DNA of 64,000 nucleotides from Sphingomonas sp. YR710 (GTDB lineage: Bacteria; Pseudomonadota; Alphaproteobacteria; Sphingomonadales; Sphingomonadaceae): NCBI RefSeq assembly GCF_900101455.1, contig NZ_FMZJ01000002.1, forward strand, positions 248,001-312,000, written 5' to 3'. This document shows positions 30,345 to 39,861 of the stretch, piece by piece (within the stretch, counting starts at the first letter, position 1; each line of letters opens with the position of its first letter). The notes under the pieces are model-generated. The model searched no databases. It worked only from the letters and a program-made list of their open reading frames with translations, and was not told the origin of the DNA. A program made the translations under genes and the position numbers.

Positions 30345-31400
30345 ATGCCGCACGACAATCCGCTCGGACTCGACGGCTTCGAATTCGTCGAATTTACCAG
30401 CCCCCAGCCCGATGCGCTGGCCGGCCTCTTCGAAGCGATGGGCTTCACCCATCTTGCCAATCATCGCAGCAAGAATGTCCGCCGCTATGCGCAGGGCGAT
30501 GTCAGCTTCCTGCTCAACATGGATACGCAGGGCCAGGCCGCGCTGTTCCGCAACGCCCATGGCCCGTCCGCCAATGCGATGGCGTTTCGCGTCCACGATG
30601 CGCGGCTGGCCTTCGAAGATGCCATGCGGCGCGGCGCGACCCCGGTCCACGGCCCGGTCGGCCCCATGGAGCTCAACATTCCGGCGATCGAAGGCATCGG
30701 CGGCTCGAATCTCTATTTGGTCGATCGTTACGGCGCGCAGGAGATTTACGATGTCGACTTCGTCCCCGTTCCCGGCGCGGTGCGCGATTCGGGCTCGGTC
30801 GGCATCTGCGCGCTCGATCATCTCACCCACAATGTGAATCGCGGGCGGATGGACCATTGGGCGAATTTCTACGAACGCATCTTCAACTTCCGCGAGATCC
30901 GCCATTTCGACATCGAGGGACAGGCCACCGCGCTCGTCAGCCGCGCGATGACCGCGCCCGACGACAAGATCCGCATTCCGCTCAACGAGAGCCAGGATGA
31001 GCATAGCCAGATCGAGGAGTTTTTGCGCGAATATAAGGGCGAAGGCATCCAGCATCTGGCGCTCGCCACCGATGACATCTTCGCGACCGTCGATCGGCTG
31101 CGCGCCAACGGCATCCGTTTCCAGGACAGCCCGGACAGCTATTATGACATGATCGACCAGCGCCTGCCCGGCCATGGCCACGACATCGAGGAAGTGCGCA
31201 AACGCCGTATCCTGATCGATGGCGCACCCGAGGCCGGCGGCGGGATTTTGCTGCAGATCTTTACCGAGAATATGGTCGGCCCGATCTTCTTCGAAATCAT
31301 CCAGCGCAAGGGCAATGACGGCTTCGGCGAAGGGAATTTCAAGGCGCTGTTCGAGTCGATCGAGCTCGATCAAATCCGCAGGGGAGTCGTGAAGGTGTGA
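30345..31400 (+). CDS. hpd: 4-hydroxyphenylpyruvate dioxygenase
   Basis: A 351-residue VOC-fold dioxygenase that turns 4-hydroxyphenylpyruvate into homogentisate in tyrosine catabolism. Iron ligands are H159 (CALDHLTHNV), H237 (GIQHLAL) and E317 (GPIFFEIIQRKG), and the end of the protein carries the GFGEGNFKALFESIE segment that closes the active site. Length is normal for the bacterial enzyme. It leads a run with hmgA and fahA, all the steps from 4-hydroxyphenylpyruvate except maleylacetoacetate isomerase, which is not in this run. Confidence 0.97.
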   Translation: MPHDNPLGLDGFEFVEFTSPQPDALAGLFEAMGFTHLANHRSKNVRRYAQGDVSFLLNMDTQGQAALFRNAHGPSANAMAFRVHDARLAFEDAMRRGATPVHGPVGPMELNIPAIEGIGGSNLYLVDRYGAQEIYDVDFVPVPGAVRDSGSVGICALDHLTHNVNRGRMDHWANFYERIFNFREIRHFDIEGQATALVSRAMTAPDDKIRIPLNESQDEHSQIEEFLREYKGEGIQHLALATDDIFATVDRLRANGIRFQDSPDSYYDMIDQRLPGHGHDIEEVRKRRILIDGAPEAGGGILLQIFTENMVGPIFFEIIQRKGNDGFGEGNFKALFESIELDQIRRGVVKV

Positions 31401-31407
31401 CGAAAAG

Positions 31408-31525
31408 CCCTCCCCGCCTTTAGGGGGAGAGGGTTGGGAGGGTGGGACCACTCTCCGGCTCTGTCGCGATCCTCTTCTCCTCTGCCCTCTCCCCGACCCT
31501 CTCCCCTTAAAGGGGGGCGAGGGAG
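31408..31525. repeat. Large imperfect inverted repeat between hpd and hmgA
   Basis: The arm at 31408-31443 (CCCTCCCCGCCTTTAGGGGG, then AGAGGG) and the reverse complement of 31484-31525 are closely similar, and each arm also contains its own small hairpin (CCCC...GGGG). Purine/pyrimidine-biased G and C runs dominate. The layout resembles dispersed intergenic palindromes of sphingomonads (REP/BIME-like). It separates hpd from hmgA by 138 bases in an otherwise co-directional run and probably acts on mRNA stability. Confidence 0.75.
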
Positions 31526-31538
31526 AAGAGAAAGAAGC

Positions 31539-32831
31539 ATGTTGACCATATATATGCCCGGTTTCGGCAATCACTTCTCCACCGAGGCGATCCTCGGCGC
31601 GCTTCCGATCGGCCGCAATTCGCCGCAGCATGTGCCGTTTGGGCTCTACACCGAGCAGCTCTCCGGAACCGCTTTTACCGCGCCCCGCACGGAGAGCCGG
31701 CGAAGCTGGCTCTATCGTCTGCGCCCCACCGCAAGCCATGCGCCGTTCCGGCCCTATGACCGCAACCTGTTGATCCGCACCGCGCCGTTCGACGAAGTTC
31801 CGCCGACGCCAAACCGGCTGCGCTGGGATCCGCTGCCGCTGCCGGCTGGGCCAATCGACTTTATCGATGGCCTCATCACCTTCGGCGGCAATGGCGATGT
31901 CGCCTCGGCCACCGGCATGGCCGTGCATCTCTATGCCGCCAACCGATCGATGGATCGGCGAGCGTTCATGAATGCCGATGGCGAACTGCTGATCGTACCG
32001 CAGCAGGGTCGCCTCCTGATCACCACCGAACTCGGCCCGCTCGAGGTCGGCCCGCTCGAGATCGCCCTCATCCCCCGCGGCCTGCGCTTTTCCGTCGACC
32101 TGCCGGACGGCACCGTGCGGGGCTATATCTGCGAAAATTACGGCATCCCGTTCCGCCTGCCCGACCTCGGCCCGATCGGATCGAACGGCCTCGCCTCGCC
32201 GCGCGATTTCGAGGCGCCTGCCGCCGCCTATGAGGATCGCGACGAGCCGACCGAACTCGTCCAGAAATTCCAGGGGCGCTTATGGTCGACCATGCTCGAT
32301 CATTCGCCGTTCGACGTGGTCGCCTGGCACGGCAATCTGGCACCTTTTCGCTATGACCTGCGCCGCTTCAACACGATCAATACGGTCAGCTTCGATCATC
32401 CCGACCCGTCGATCTTCACCGTGCTGACGGCTCCGTCCGAAATTGCCGGCGCCGCCAATTGCGACTTCGTGATCTTCCCGCCACGTTGGATGGTCGCCGA
32501 AGCTACGTTCCGCCCGCCCTGGTTCCACCGCAATGTGATGAGCGAATATATGGGGCTGATCCTCGGCAGCTACGATGCCAAGGCCGCCGGCTTCGTGCCC
32601 GGCGGCGGATCGCTACACAATCAGATGTCCGGCCACGGCCCCGACCGGGTGAGCTATCAAACCGGAATCACGGCCGACCTGCAACCGCAGCGGATCGACG
32701 ACATGATGGCCTTCATGTTCGAAAGTCGGCTCGTCATCCGCCCGACCCGCTTCGCCACCGAAACCCCGCTCGCCCAAAGCGATTATGACGTTTGCTGGGT
32801 GGGCTTCCCCAAAGCCGAGGTTCCCGCATGA
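31539..32831 (+). CDS. hmgA: Homogentisate 1,2-dioxygenase
   Basis: A 430-residue HmgA enzyme that opens the homogentisate ring. It begins [25 protein letters not shown] and has [12 protein letters not shown], both family signatures. Iron ligands are in [16 protein letters not shown] (His and Glu) and [12 protein letters not shown] (His). ATG at 31539 is chosen because it matches the family start; the upstream in-frame region is the inverted repeat, not homologous sequence. Its stop overlaps fahA by 4 bases (ATGA). Confidence 0.96.
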   Translation: MLTIYMPGFGNHFSTEAILGALPIGRNSPQHVPFGLYTEQLSGTAFTAPRTESRRSWLYRLRPTASHAPFRPYDRNLLIRTAPFDEVPPTPNRLRWDPLPLPAGPIDFIDGLITFGGNGDVASATGMAVHLYAANRSMDRRAFMNADGELLIVPQQGRLLITTELGPLEVGPLEIALIPRGLRFSVDLPDGTVRGYICENYGIPFRLPDLGPIGSNGLASPRDFEAPAAAYEDRDEPTELVQKFQGRLWSTMLDHSPFDVVAWHGNLAPFRYDLRRFNTINTVSFDHPDPSIFTVLTAPSEIAGAANCDFVIFPPRWMVAEATFRPPWFHRNVMSEYMGLILGSYDAKAAGFVPGGGSLHNQMSGHGPDRVSYQTGITADLQPQRIDDMMAFMFESRLVIRPTRFATETPLAQSDYDVCWVGFPKAEVPA

Positions 32832-34108
32832 CCCCATATCCGATCGACGAAACCCACGATGCCGGCCGCACGAGCTGGGTGCCGGGGGCCGACGGCCATT
32901 CCGATTTTCCGATCCAGAACCTGCCATGGGGAATCTTCAGCCTGGCGGGCGAGGCACCGCGCGCCGGCGTCGCGATCGGCGAACTTATCCTCGATGCGCG
33001 GGCCGCGATGCCCGATGTCGCGGCGCTCTCCGGTCCGACGCTGAACCTGTTGTTCGCCCTCGATCCGTCCGAGCGGATCGGCTTGCGGCGCAGGCTCTCG
33101 GCGATACTGAGCGATCCCGCGCATCGCGAGTCCGTCACCGCGCACCTGCACCGGGCGGCCGATTGCACGATGCATCTTCCGGCGGCGATCGGCGACTACA
33201 CCGATTTCTATGTCGGCATCCACCACGCCAACAATATCGGCCGGCAATTCCGGCCCGACAATCCGCTGCTGCCCAACTATAAATATGTCCCCATCGGCTA
33301 TCATGGCCGTGCCTCGTCGATCCGGCCGTCCGGGGTGCCCGTCACCCGCCCCAACGGCCAGCGGAAGCCGCCGAGCGAGGACGTGCCCAGTTTCGGCCCC
33401 TGCCGGCGGCTCGATTATGAGCTCGAGCTCGGGATCTGGATCGGCCAGGGCAACGATCTGGGCCGCCCCTTTCCGATCGGCGAGGCACAACGGCATATCG
33501 CCGGCTATTGCCTGCTCAACGACTGGTCGGCGCGCGACCTGCAGGCCTGGGAATATCAGCCGCTCGGGCCCTTCCTGGCGAAAAGCTTCCAGACCAGCAT
33601 TTCGCCCTGGGTGGTGACGGCCGAAGCGCTCGCCCCATTCCACCTTGCCCAGCCCCCGCGTCCGGAAGGCGATCCGCAGCCCTTGCCCTATCTGTGGGAT
33701 GAGGCCGACCAGGCATCCGGGGCGCTGGCGATCGATCTCGATGTTCACATCCGCACGCGGGCAATGCGCGCTTCCGGCGCAGCGCCGCATCGCCTGAGCC
33801 ATGGCCCCGCCACCTCAATGTACTGGACGGTCGCGCAAATCGTCACCCACCATGCATCGAACGGCTGCAACCTCAGCCCCGGCGACCTGATCGGCACCGG
33901 CACCCTCTCGGCGCCGACAGAGGATGGATTCGGCAGCCTCATGGAACTATCCCGCGGCGGCGCGAAGCCGCTGACCTTGCCCGATGGCGAAACCCGTACC
34001 TTCCTGGAGGATGGCGACGAGATCACGCTTTCCGCCAGCGCGCGGGCTTCCGGCTTCGTGTCGATCGGTTTCGGCGAATGCCGCGCCCTCGTGGCGCCCG
34101 CATCCTGA
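32828..34108 (+). CDS. fahA: Fumarylacetoacetase
   Basis: A 426-residue fumarylacetoacetate hydrolase, the last step of tyrosine and homogentisate breakdown (fumarate and acetoacetate). It has a full-length FAH fold: N-terminal SH3-like domain with [12 protein letters not shown], then [15 protein letters not shown] (catalytic histidine), [30 protein letters not shown] and [21 protein letters not shown] with the metal-binding acid residues. Start at 32828 overlaps the hmgA stop by ATGA. Maleylacetoacetate isomerase must come from elsewhere or be replaced. Confidence 0.96.
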   Translation: MTPYPIDETHDAGRTSWVPGADGHSDFPIQNLPWGIFSLAGEAPRAGVAIGELILDARAAMPDVAALSGPTLNLLFALDPSERIGLRRRLSAILSDPAHRESVTAHLHRAADCTMHLPAAIGDYTDFYVGIHHANNIGRQFRPDNPLLPNYKYVPIGYHGRASSIRPSGVPVTRPNGQRKPPSEDVPSFGPCRRLDYELELGIWIGQGNDLGRPFPIGEAQRHIAGYCLLNDWSARDLQAWEYQPLGPFLAKSFQTSISPWVVTAEALAPFHLAQPPRPEGDPQPLPYLWDEADQASGALAIDLDVHIRTRAMRASGAAPHRLSHGPATSMYWTVAQIVTHHASNGCNLSPGDLIGTGTLSAPTEDGFGSLMELSRGGAKPLTLPDGETRTFLEDGDEITLSASARASGFVSIGFGECRALVAPAS

Positions 34109-34127
34109 ACGACCAAACTGGCCGCGC

Positions 34128-35228
34128 TTATCGTTCGGCCCTGCTGTCTTCGCTCTCCGGATAGGCTTGGCGGATTGCGTCCATTTCCCCGCGCAGGGCC
34201 AGAAAGGCATCGATCAGTTGCGGATCGAAATGCTGGCCCGCGCTGGACCGCAGATAGGCTTCCGCCTGCTCAACGGACCATGAATCCTTATATGGCCGCC
34301 GCGACAGCAGCGCATCATAGACATCGCAAATCGCGGCAATGCGCCCCTCAAGCGGAATTTCCTCGCCGCGCAGACCGATCGGATAGCCTGCCCCATCCCA
34401 ATGCTCATGGTGGGTGAGCGCGATCCGCCGGGCCATGCCGATCACCTCCGACGGGTGATCGGGAATGATCTGGCCGCCGATCAAGGCATGCTGCTGCATC
34501 ATCGCCCGCTCGGCCTCGTCGAGCCGCCCTGGTTTGAGCAGCACGCCATCCGTGATTCCGATCTTGCCGACATCATGCAGCCGGCTCGCGATCATCATGT
34601 TGTTGGCCCAGCGATCGCTCTGCCCGATCGCCCGTGCCAGCCGCCGGCACATCATGCTCATTCGCATCAGATGGAGCCCGGTATCATTGTCGCGAAATTC
34701 ACCCGCGCGTGCGAGGCTGAAGATCAGTTCCTGCGAGAGCGTTTCGAGGCCCTCGACATAGGTATCGTAATAGACCGAGATCGACAGGCCCATATCCAGA
34801 AAAGCAACCTGATTGATCGCCTTCATCGTCCGCCGCTGATCGAGGGGGCCATCCTGACAGGCCTGTTCCACCAGCCGGCTGAGCTGATCGAGGAACACCG
34901 AATAGGCGCCGACATAATGCAACAGGTCGACACCCAGTTCATAGTGACGCCGCCCCATCGCGCGCGCGGCAAGGCGATATTCTTCATCGAAACGCGCCCG
35001 TAACACATAGTTCAGCCAATGATGGCGCTGCGCGGCGCGCGCCCTCTCCCGCGATTTCGGTGAATCGAACAATGCCGACGCGGCAGCATCCTGATCGATC
35101 CTGTCGTAGAAAATATCGAGAACCTCATCGAGGCGCGGCTCGATCAGCGGTAATGCCGCAGCCAGAACGACCTCAGTATCCCTGTCGATATTGAAATAGT
35201 CGATCCAGCGCGCAAGCCGGTCAGCCAC
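34128..35228 (-). CDS. Globin-coupled HD-GYP cyclic di-GMP phosphodiesterase
   Basis: A 366-residue two-domain sensor. Residues about 1-160 have the globin-coupled sensor fold: EVVLAAALPLIEPRLDEVLDIFYDRI, RHHWLNYVLRARFDEEY, and the proximal histidine H95 in GRRHYELGV followed by LLHYVGAYSVFL, the conserved Y-x-G-A-Y of sensor globins. Residues about 180-350 form an HD-GYP domain (SRLHDVGKIGITDGVLLKPG, then LTHHEHWDGAGYP) that degrades cyclic di-GMP. It is read convergently to fahA, 19 bases away. Oxygen or another haem ligand is likely to control motility or biofilm through it; the input is inferred from the fold. Confidence 0.9.
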   Translation of the reverse strand: MADRLARWIDYFNIDRDTEVVLAAALPLIEPRLDEVLDIFYDRIDQDAAASALFDSPKSRERARAAQRHHWLNYVLRARFDEEYRLAARAMGRRHYELGVDLLHYVGAYSVFLDQLSRLVEQACQDGPLDQRRTMKAINQVAFLDMGLSISVYYDTYVEGLETLSQELIFSLARAGEFRDNDTGLHLMRMSMMCRRLARAIGQSDRWANNMMIASRLHDVGKIGITDGVLLKPGRLDEAERAMMQQHALIGGQIIPDHPSEVIGMARRIALTHHEHWDGAGYPIGLRGEEIPLEGRIAAICDVYDALLSRRPYKDSWSVEQAEAYLRSSAGQHFDPQLIDAFLALRGEMDAIRQAYPESEDSRAER

Positions 35229-35374
35229 TCACACCCTCCGCATTATGGATGAATATCATACCCGCCGGTACTACAGGAACATTGACGCCGATCAACAAGG
35301 GTCGCCGGCGCCCGTCTTTCCGAAGGCTCGACCCGGGAGAGCCGCAGGCTGCCACCCCCTGCGCAGCGCGCGCG

Positions 35375-35578
35375 TCAAAATCGCGGGCGAACCAACTCAT
35401 CCCCGCTCGCAAAGGCCTCGGTGGCGGCAGCCCACAGGTTCCGAAGCGACGAATCTCCCAATGTGGGAAGACTGTCGGCCATCGTTGCCCGCGCAACATC
35501 CAGCGAAATTGCGCCACGATCGACCAGATGCCGCAATATGCAGGCGATCGACTCTACAGCGACACGATCGTTCGTCAT
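35375..35578 (-). CDS. Hypothetical protein, 67 residues
   Basis: A 67-residue frame from ATG 35578 with GGAGGGCGG directly upstream. The product, MTNDRVAVESIACILRHLVD onward, then DVARATMADSLPTLGDSS and a helical end, is mainly helical and has normal codon usage. The flanking bases 35229-35374 and 35579-35881 show no other supported gene. Good ribosome site and composition argue for a real small gene, without a recognised family. Confidence 0.5.
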   Translation of the reverse strand: MTNDRVAVESIACILRHLVDRGAISLDVARATMADSLPTLGDSSLRNLWAAATEAFASGDELVRPRF

Positions 35579-35881
35579 GCCGCCCTCCATGTCATCCGGC
35601 TTGTCCATCTACGCTTCCGCAACTCGGTACATGCGATACGGCTTACCGCAGACGATCCCGCGCATGGCGTGAGCGCCCTCACGTTTTCCGAATTTTTCGG
35701 CATTGCGGACAGAGATCCCAATCCATCCCGGTCCTCGCCTAAGCTATTGCAGCGATCCCTTGCAGGACCTGACGGCTCCGGATCAGGGAGGCGGTTTTCT
35801 TGCCTTGCTTTCTTGACCCGCCTGCTACGCGGCGGCATCACCCGGGCAAGTCATGAAGAATAGCATAGGAGAAACGTCCTC

Positions 35882-35950
35882 ATGAGTACGCTAAACACCA
35901 TATCATTCACGGGCATGCCTGCCCTCGATCAGCGCGTGGTTTCGCGATGA
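35882..35950 (+). CDS. Short leader ORF coupled to the SDR gene (22 residues)
   Basis: ATG at 35882, preceded by AGGAG (35867-35871), opens a 22-codon frame, MSTLNTISFTGMPALDQRVV onward, whose TGA (35948-35950) overlaps the SDR ATG at 35947 (ATGA). The SDR start itself has no Shine-Dalgarno, so it is probably translated by re-initiation after this peptide. The peptide has no run of a single amino acid that would indicate attenuation. Confidence 0.5.
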   Translation: MSTLNTISFTGMPALDQRVVSR

Positions 35951-36732
35951 GCGGCGAACTTCCGCTTGCGGGCAAAGTCGCGCTGGTCACGGGCAGCGGC
36001 CGCGGGATCGGCGAAGGCATTGCGCGTGGGTTCGCGAAGGCGGGTGCCGCCGTCGCGCTCACCGCACGGACCGCGACCGAGATCGACGCGGTGGCGGCCG
36101 AAATCCGCGCAGAGGGCGGACACGCGATCGCCATCCCGTGTGATCTCAACGATCTTTCGAGTTTGCCGGGGCTGATCGAGCGCTGCGTCGCCGAACTGGG
36201 CGGGCTGGACATTATCGTCAACAATGCCGGCGGCTCGATGTCCCCGGCTTTCGTCGATACGACGGTCGAAGAGATTGAGGGGCATTTTCGCCTTATCGTT
36301 TCGGTGACCTTCGAACTGGCGCGCCTCGCCTTGCCGCACCTCCTCAAGCGGCCCGGCGCGTCGATCATCAACATCCTCTCGCCCGGCGCCACCAAAGCCC
36401 CGCGCGGGAATCTCGCTTATTATGTCTCGAAGGCCGCACTGGGACAGATGACCAAGCTCATGGCGGCGGATCTCGGCCCGCGCGTGCGGGTCAACGGCAT
36501 CACACCTGGCCCGATCGTGACGCCGGCGCTCGAAAAAGTTTTCGCGCATAATCCGGCAATTCGCCCTGTTGCCGAGCAGTCGACCCGAATGCGCCGCCTC
36601 GGCCTGCCGGAAGATGTCGCAAAGGCGGCAATCTTTCTGGCGTCGTCGGCCGCGAGCTTTACGACCGGCGCCATTCTGCCCGTCGATGGTGGCGATGTCG
36701 AGGAGCGCCGGCACGTATCCGACGATCTCTGA
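35947..36732 (+). CDS. Short-chain dehydrogenase/reductase
   Basis: A 261-residue classical SDR. Cofactor motif TGSGRGIGEG is at the N-terminus, NNAGG follows, and the catalytic Ser-Tyr-Lys set is in ILSPG and YYVSKAAL. The residue after the second beta strand (TARTATE) suggests an NADP-type acceptor, but this is not decisive. It ends with a GAILPVDGG and a short extended tail. It follows a coupled leader ORF and precedes the amidohydrolase with a strong hairpin between, so they may be separately controlled. Substrate unknown. Confidence 0.9.
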   Translation: MSGELPLAGKVALVTGSGRGIGEGIARGFAKAGAAVALTARTATEIDAVAAEIRAEGGHAIAIPCDLNDLSSLPGLIERCVAELGGLDIIVNNAGGSMSPAFVDTTVEEIEGHFRLIVSVTFELARLALPHLLKRPGASIINILSPGATKAPRGNLAYYVSKAALGQMTKLMAADLGPRVRVNGITPGPIVTPALEKVFAHNPAIRPVAEQSTRMRRLGLPEDVAKAAIFLASSAASFTTGAILPVDGGDVEERRHVSDDL

Positions 36733-36744
36733 CCTTAGAAGATT

Positions 36745-36775
36745 CGGGCGCTGACGGAATCCGCGTCAGCGCCCG
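36745..36775 (+). terminator. Strong hairpin after the SDR gene
   Basis: CGGGCGCTGACG (36745-36756) and CGTCAGCGCCCG (36764-36775) form a perfect 12-bp stem with a 7-base loop, 13 bases after the SDR stop. No T tract follows, so termination would need Rho or another factor. The remaining bases to the next start (to 37039) show no other gene. Confidence 0.65.
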
Positions 36776-37039
36776 CCACGACCAATGCGAAGCCGGCACC
36801 TTTTCATCATGCCCGGTGTGATCCGCGACGCTCCCGGCACGTCCCTCCCGGCGTATTGAATCGCGGCAGGTCGAGACTACGTAGCAATACGGATCGATTC
36901 AGAATCGGATTGTGGTGTTCAGTTTGAAGAACGGGTCCGCGCCGGAAGCGGCTCCTGTTCATCGCGCATGGGCGCCCGGAAGGTGCGCCCATGCCGGCCC
37001 ACATCCCGCGTTCCAAAGTCCATCGGAGAGGAATCAGTA

Positions 37040-38779
37040 ATGTCTCAGCCTAACCCCGCCGTCGATCTGATCGTGCGCAATGGCCTGATTGTCGATGGTA
37101 CCGGCGGGGAACCCTATAAGGGTGACGTCGCGATCAAGGACGGCAAGATCGTCGAGGTCGGCACAGTCAGCGGATCCGGCAAGGAAGAGATTGATGCCGC
37201 CGGTTGCATCGTCACTCCAGGCTTCGTCGATCTTCACACCCATTATGACGGGCACGTGCTGTGGGACACGCATCTGAAGCCGTCGTCGAACCATGGCGTG
37301 ACGACCGCACTGATCGGCAATTGCGGCGTCGGCTTTGCCCCGTGCAAGCCCGAGACGCGGGCCGCGATGCTGAACTTCATGGAGGGCGTCGAAGACATCC
37401 CCAAGGAAGTGATGGAAGCGGGCCTGGCCTGGAACTGGCGGACCTTCCCCGAATATCTCGAGGCCGTGGCCGCGCGTCACCTGGACATGGATGTCGCCGC
37501 GCATATCGGCCACGTCCCGCTCCGCGCGTATGTAATGGGCCAGCGCGGCATCGATCGCGAACCGGCAACGCCCGAAGAGATTGAGGAGATGAGCCGTATC
37601 ACCGAGGAGGCTGTTCGCGCCGGTGCGATCGGCTTCTCCACGTCGCGCACCACGCATCATCAGAGCCGCGATGGCTGGAAGACCGCCGGGCTTACTGCCT
37701 CGAAAGAGGAACTGGTCGCCATCGCGAAGGGCGTGCAGCGCGGCGGCGGCGGCGCGGTCCAGCTGATCACCGATTTCACGGATCATGAAGGCGAATTCGC
37801 GCTGATCGAAGCCATGGCACGCGAGGCCGACTGTCCGGTCTCCTTCACGATGACACAGAAAGACGACAATCTGAAGCGCCATGTGAAGACGATGGAGATG
37901 ATCGAGAAGGCCAATGCCGAAGGGCTGGAGATTCGCGGCCAAGTGCTGAGCCGGCCGACCACGACTCTGCTGGGGCTTTCGGTCTCCGGCCATCCGCTGG
38001 CCTTCTGCCCGAGCTATCAAAAGATCGCGGATCTGCCGTTGCCCGAGCGGGTCGCGGAGATGAAGAAACCTGAAGTGCGCAAGGCGATCCTCGACGAGTT
38101 TCCCACGATCACCGAGCATCGCGCATCGAAAGCCTATACGATGCTCGACCGCATCTATGAGCTGAAGGCAGTCGAGCCCGAGCTTGAGCCGTTCAAGGAA
38201 AACAGCCTGGCCGCCATTGCCGAGCGGCTGGGCGTGCCGGCCAAGGAATATGCCTATGACCGGCTGATCGATGACGATGGGCTGACGATGTTCATGCTGC
38301 CGTCGACCACGATGATCGATCAGGCGATGGATGCCATCGAAAAGATGATGAAGCATCCGAACACCGTGCTCGCGCTGGGTGATGGCGGCGCCCACTCGAC
38401 GCAGATCTGCGACGCCAGCGCGCAATCCTATATGCTCACCCGGTGGATCAAGGGGCGTCACGGCCGTTCGATCCCGCTGCCCGAAGGAATCAAGATGATC
38501 ACCCTTGATCCAGCCGTGGCCGCCGGCATGCTCGACCGCGGCGTGATCAAGGTCGGCTATAAGGGCGATCTCAACGTGATCGACATGGACAATTTCGCGC
38601 TCTACCGGCCGTTGCGCGTCAACGACATGCCTGCCGGTGCCGGCCGGGTCATCATGCCCACCACCGGCTACCGCGCGACGATCGTCAGCGGCGAAATTAC
38701 GCGACGGGACGACAAAGAAACCGGAAACCTTCCGGGACGCCTGATCCGCGGCCGGCAACCGGCGCCCGCCGCCGCCTGA
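37040..38779 (+). CDS. Amidohydrolase, N-acyl-D-amino-acid deacylase type
   Basis: A 579-residue member of the amidohydrolase superfamily (D-aminoacylase/dihydropyrimidinase-like). It starts with the small beta domain LIVRNGLIVDGTGGEPYKGDVAI, followed by the metal motif VTPGFVDLHTHYDGHVLWD (HxH), GVTTALIGNCGVGFAPC, and late VLALGDGGAH with the metal-binding aspartate and histidine. Members cleave N-acyl or ring amide bonds; family length is 480-580. A good Shine-Dalgarno (GGAGAGGA) lies 8 bases upstream of 37040. Its position next to a dioxygenase and an acid-reducing pair suggests it takes part in a catabolic route. Confidence 0.88.
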   Translation: MSQPNPAVDLIVRNGLIVDGTGGEPYKGDVAIKDGKIVEVGTVSGSGKEEIDAAGCIVTPGFVDLHTHYDGHVLWDTHLKPSSNHGVTTALIGNCGVGFAPCKPETRAAMLNFMEGVEDIPKEVMEAGLAWNWRTFPEYLEAVAARHLDMDVAAHIGHVPLRAYVMGQRGIDREPATPEEIEEMSRITEEAVRAGAIGFSTSRTTHHQSRDGWKTAGLTASKEELVAIAKGVQRGGGGAVQLITDFTDHEGEFALIEAMAREADCPVSFTMTQKDDNLKRHVKTMEMIEKANAEGLEIRGQVLSRPTTTLLGLSVSGHPLAFCPSYQKIADLPLPERVAEMKKPEVRKAILDEFPTITEHRASKAYTMLDRIYELKAVEPELEPFKENSLAAIAERLGVPAKEYAYDRLIDDDGLTMFMLPSTTMIDQAMDAIEKMMKHPNTVLALGDGGAHSTQICDASAQSYMLTRWIKGRHGRSIPLPEGIKMITLDPAVAAGMLDRGVIKVGYKGDLNVIDMDNFALYRPLRVNDMPAGAGRVIMPTTGYRATIVSGEITRRDDKETGNLPGRLIRGRQPAPAAA

Positions 38780-38849
38780 AGATCATGCTCGCCCGGGGCG
38801 GCCCTGCGGGCGCGCTCCGTGCAGCGTGCGGCGCCCCGCCCCGACGGAC

Positions 38850-38887
38850 TTCCAGCGCCCGCAAAATGCCGGCGCTGGAAATCTTTC
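38850..38887. terminator. Hairpin between convergent amidohydrolase and dioxygenase genes
   Basis: TTCCAGCGCC (38850-38859) pairs exactly with GGCGCTGGAA (38871-38880) around an 11-base loop; ATCTTT follows on the + strand, partly a T tract. It lies in the 106-base gap between two convergent genes and could end transcription from both sides. Confidence 0.65.
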
Positions 38888-39743
38888 AGGTACGGTCGTA
38901 AACGGGGCGCTCGTACTTGAGCTTGGGAATCGGCGCGATGACCTTGCGCAGCGTGCGGGTCGGACCATCCAGCGCGACCTCGCCGCGACCATGCTGCACG
39001 GCGAGGTTATCCAGGACCAGCAGGTCGCCATTGCGCCACTCATGCTCATAGACGCGGTCCGGAGCATAGAGTTCATCGAACAGTTCCTGCAGCACCGCTT
39101 CGCCTTTGTCGCCTGGAAGCTCAACGATTTCGCGCGTGTTCTGCTGGCTGACGTAGAGGATGGGCTGACCCGTGCGCGGGTGCGGGAGCGTGATCGGTGT
39201 CACGCGTGAGCGTTCCTGGTCGCGCTTCGGACTGGCCAACTCTGCGCCGCCGCGATTATATGCCTGACCGCTGGCCTGCACAGCGTGGAGGTCCTCGACG
39301 CGGTGGCGCAGATCGTCGGGAAGGCGCTCGAAGGCTGAGACACCGCTTGCAACCGAGGTGCTTGCGGAGCCGGGCTCGACATTGGTCGCGTAAAGCGAAA
39401 GCACCTTGAGCGGCTCCTCGGCCCACATCATGTCGGCATGGAACAGCAGCCGACCATATGGCGCCGCGCCGTCTTCCTTCTTGTTTGAGACGAAGAAGTT
39501 ATCCCTCCGCTCAGCTGGCGGCGGACCATCGTCGTCGATGAGCATGCGGCAGAGCTTGTCCTGAAAATCGTAATCGATATCGAGGTCGCGGAAAACCAGA
39601 GCGCCGTTCTCAAAAAACGCCGCCTTGAGGAGACGACGGGTTTCGTCGTCGAATTCCTTGCCCGGGTCGAGACCGATGACTTCGGCTCCCACGCCCTTGT
39701 CGATTTTGCGGATTTCGAGCACGATTGAGGTTCCTCTTACCAT
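38886..39743 (-). CDS. TauD/TfdA-family 2-oxoglutarate-dependent dioxygenase
   Basis: A 285-residue Fe(II)/2-oxoglutarate dioxygenase. Iron ligands fit the HxD...H pattern: LLFHADMMW near residue 102 and NLAVQHGRGEV near 249, with the 2-oxoglutarate-binding arginine in TRTLRKV. Members hydroxylate taurine, alkyl sulfates, phenoxyacetates or carnitine precursors, often to release an amine, sulfite or phenol. The substrate is not readable. It is co-directional with and 118 bases downstream of the LuxC-like gene, so may be part of the same transcript. Confidence 0.9.
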   Translation of the reverse strand: MVRGTSIVLEIRKIDKGVGAEVIGLDPGKEFDDETRRLLKAAFFENGALVFRDLDIDYDFQDKLCRMLIDDDGPPPAERRDNFFVSNKKEDGAAPYGRLLFHADMMWAEEPLKVLSLYATNVEPGSASTSVASGVSAFERLPDDLRHRVEDLHAVQASGQAYNRGGAELASPKRDQERSRVTPITLPHPRTGQPILYVSQQNTREIVELPGDKGEAVLQELFDELYAPDRVYEHEWRNGDLLVLDNLAVQHGRGEVALDGPTRTLRKVIAPIPKLKYERPVYDRT

Positions 39744-39861
39744 TCACTTTTATCAGCGATATACGCCGACATCCAAACTCCCGCCACCTCCTATTGAGTC
39801 CGCTGGGCTCACCCGCAAGAGCAGACAGAAGCGCCCCAGGATCCTGGCCGAAGACCTGGAC

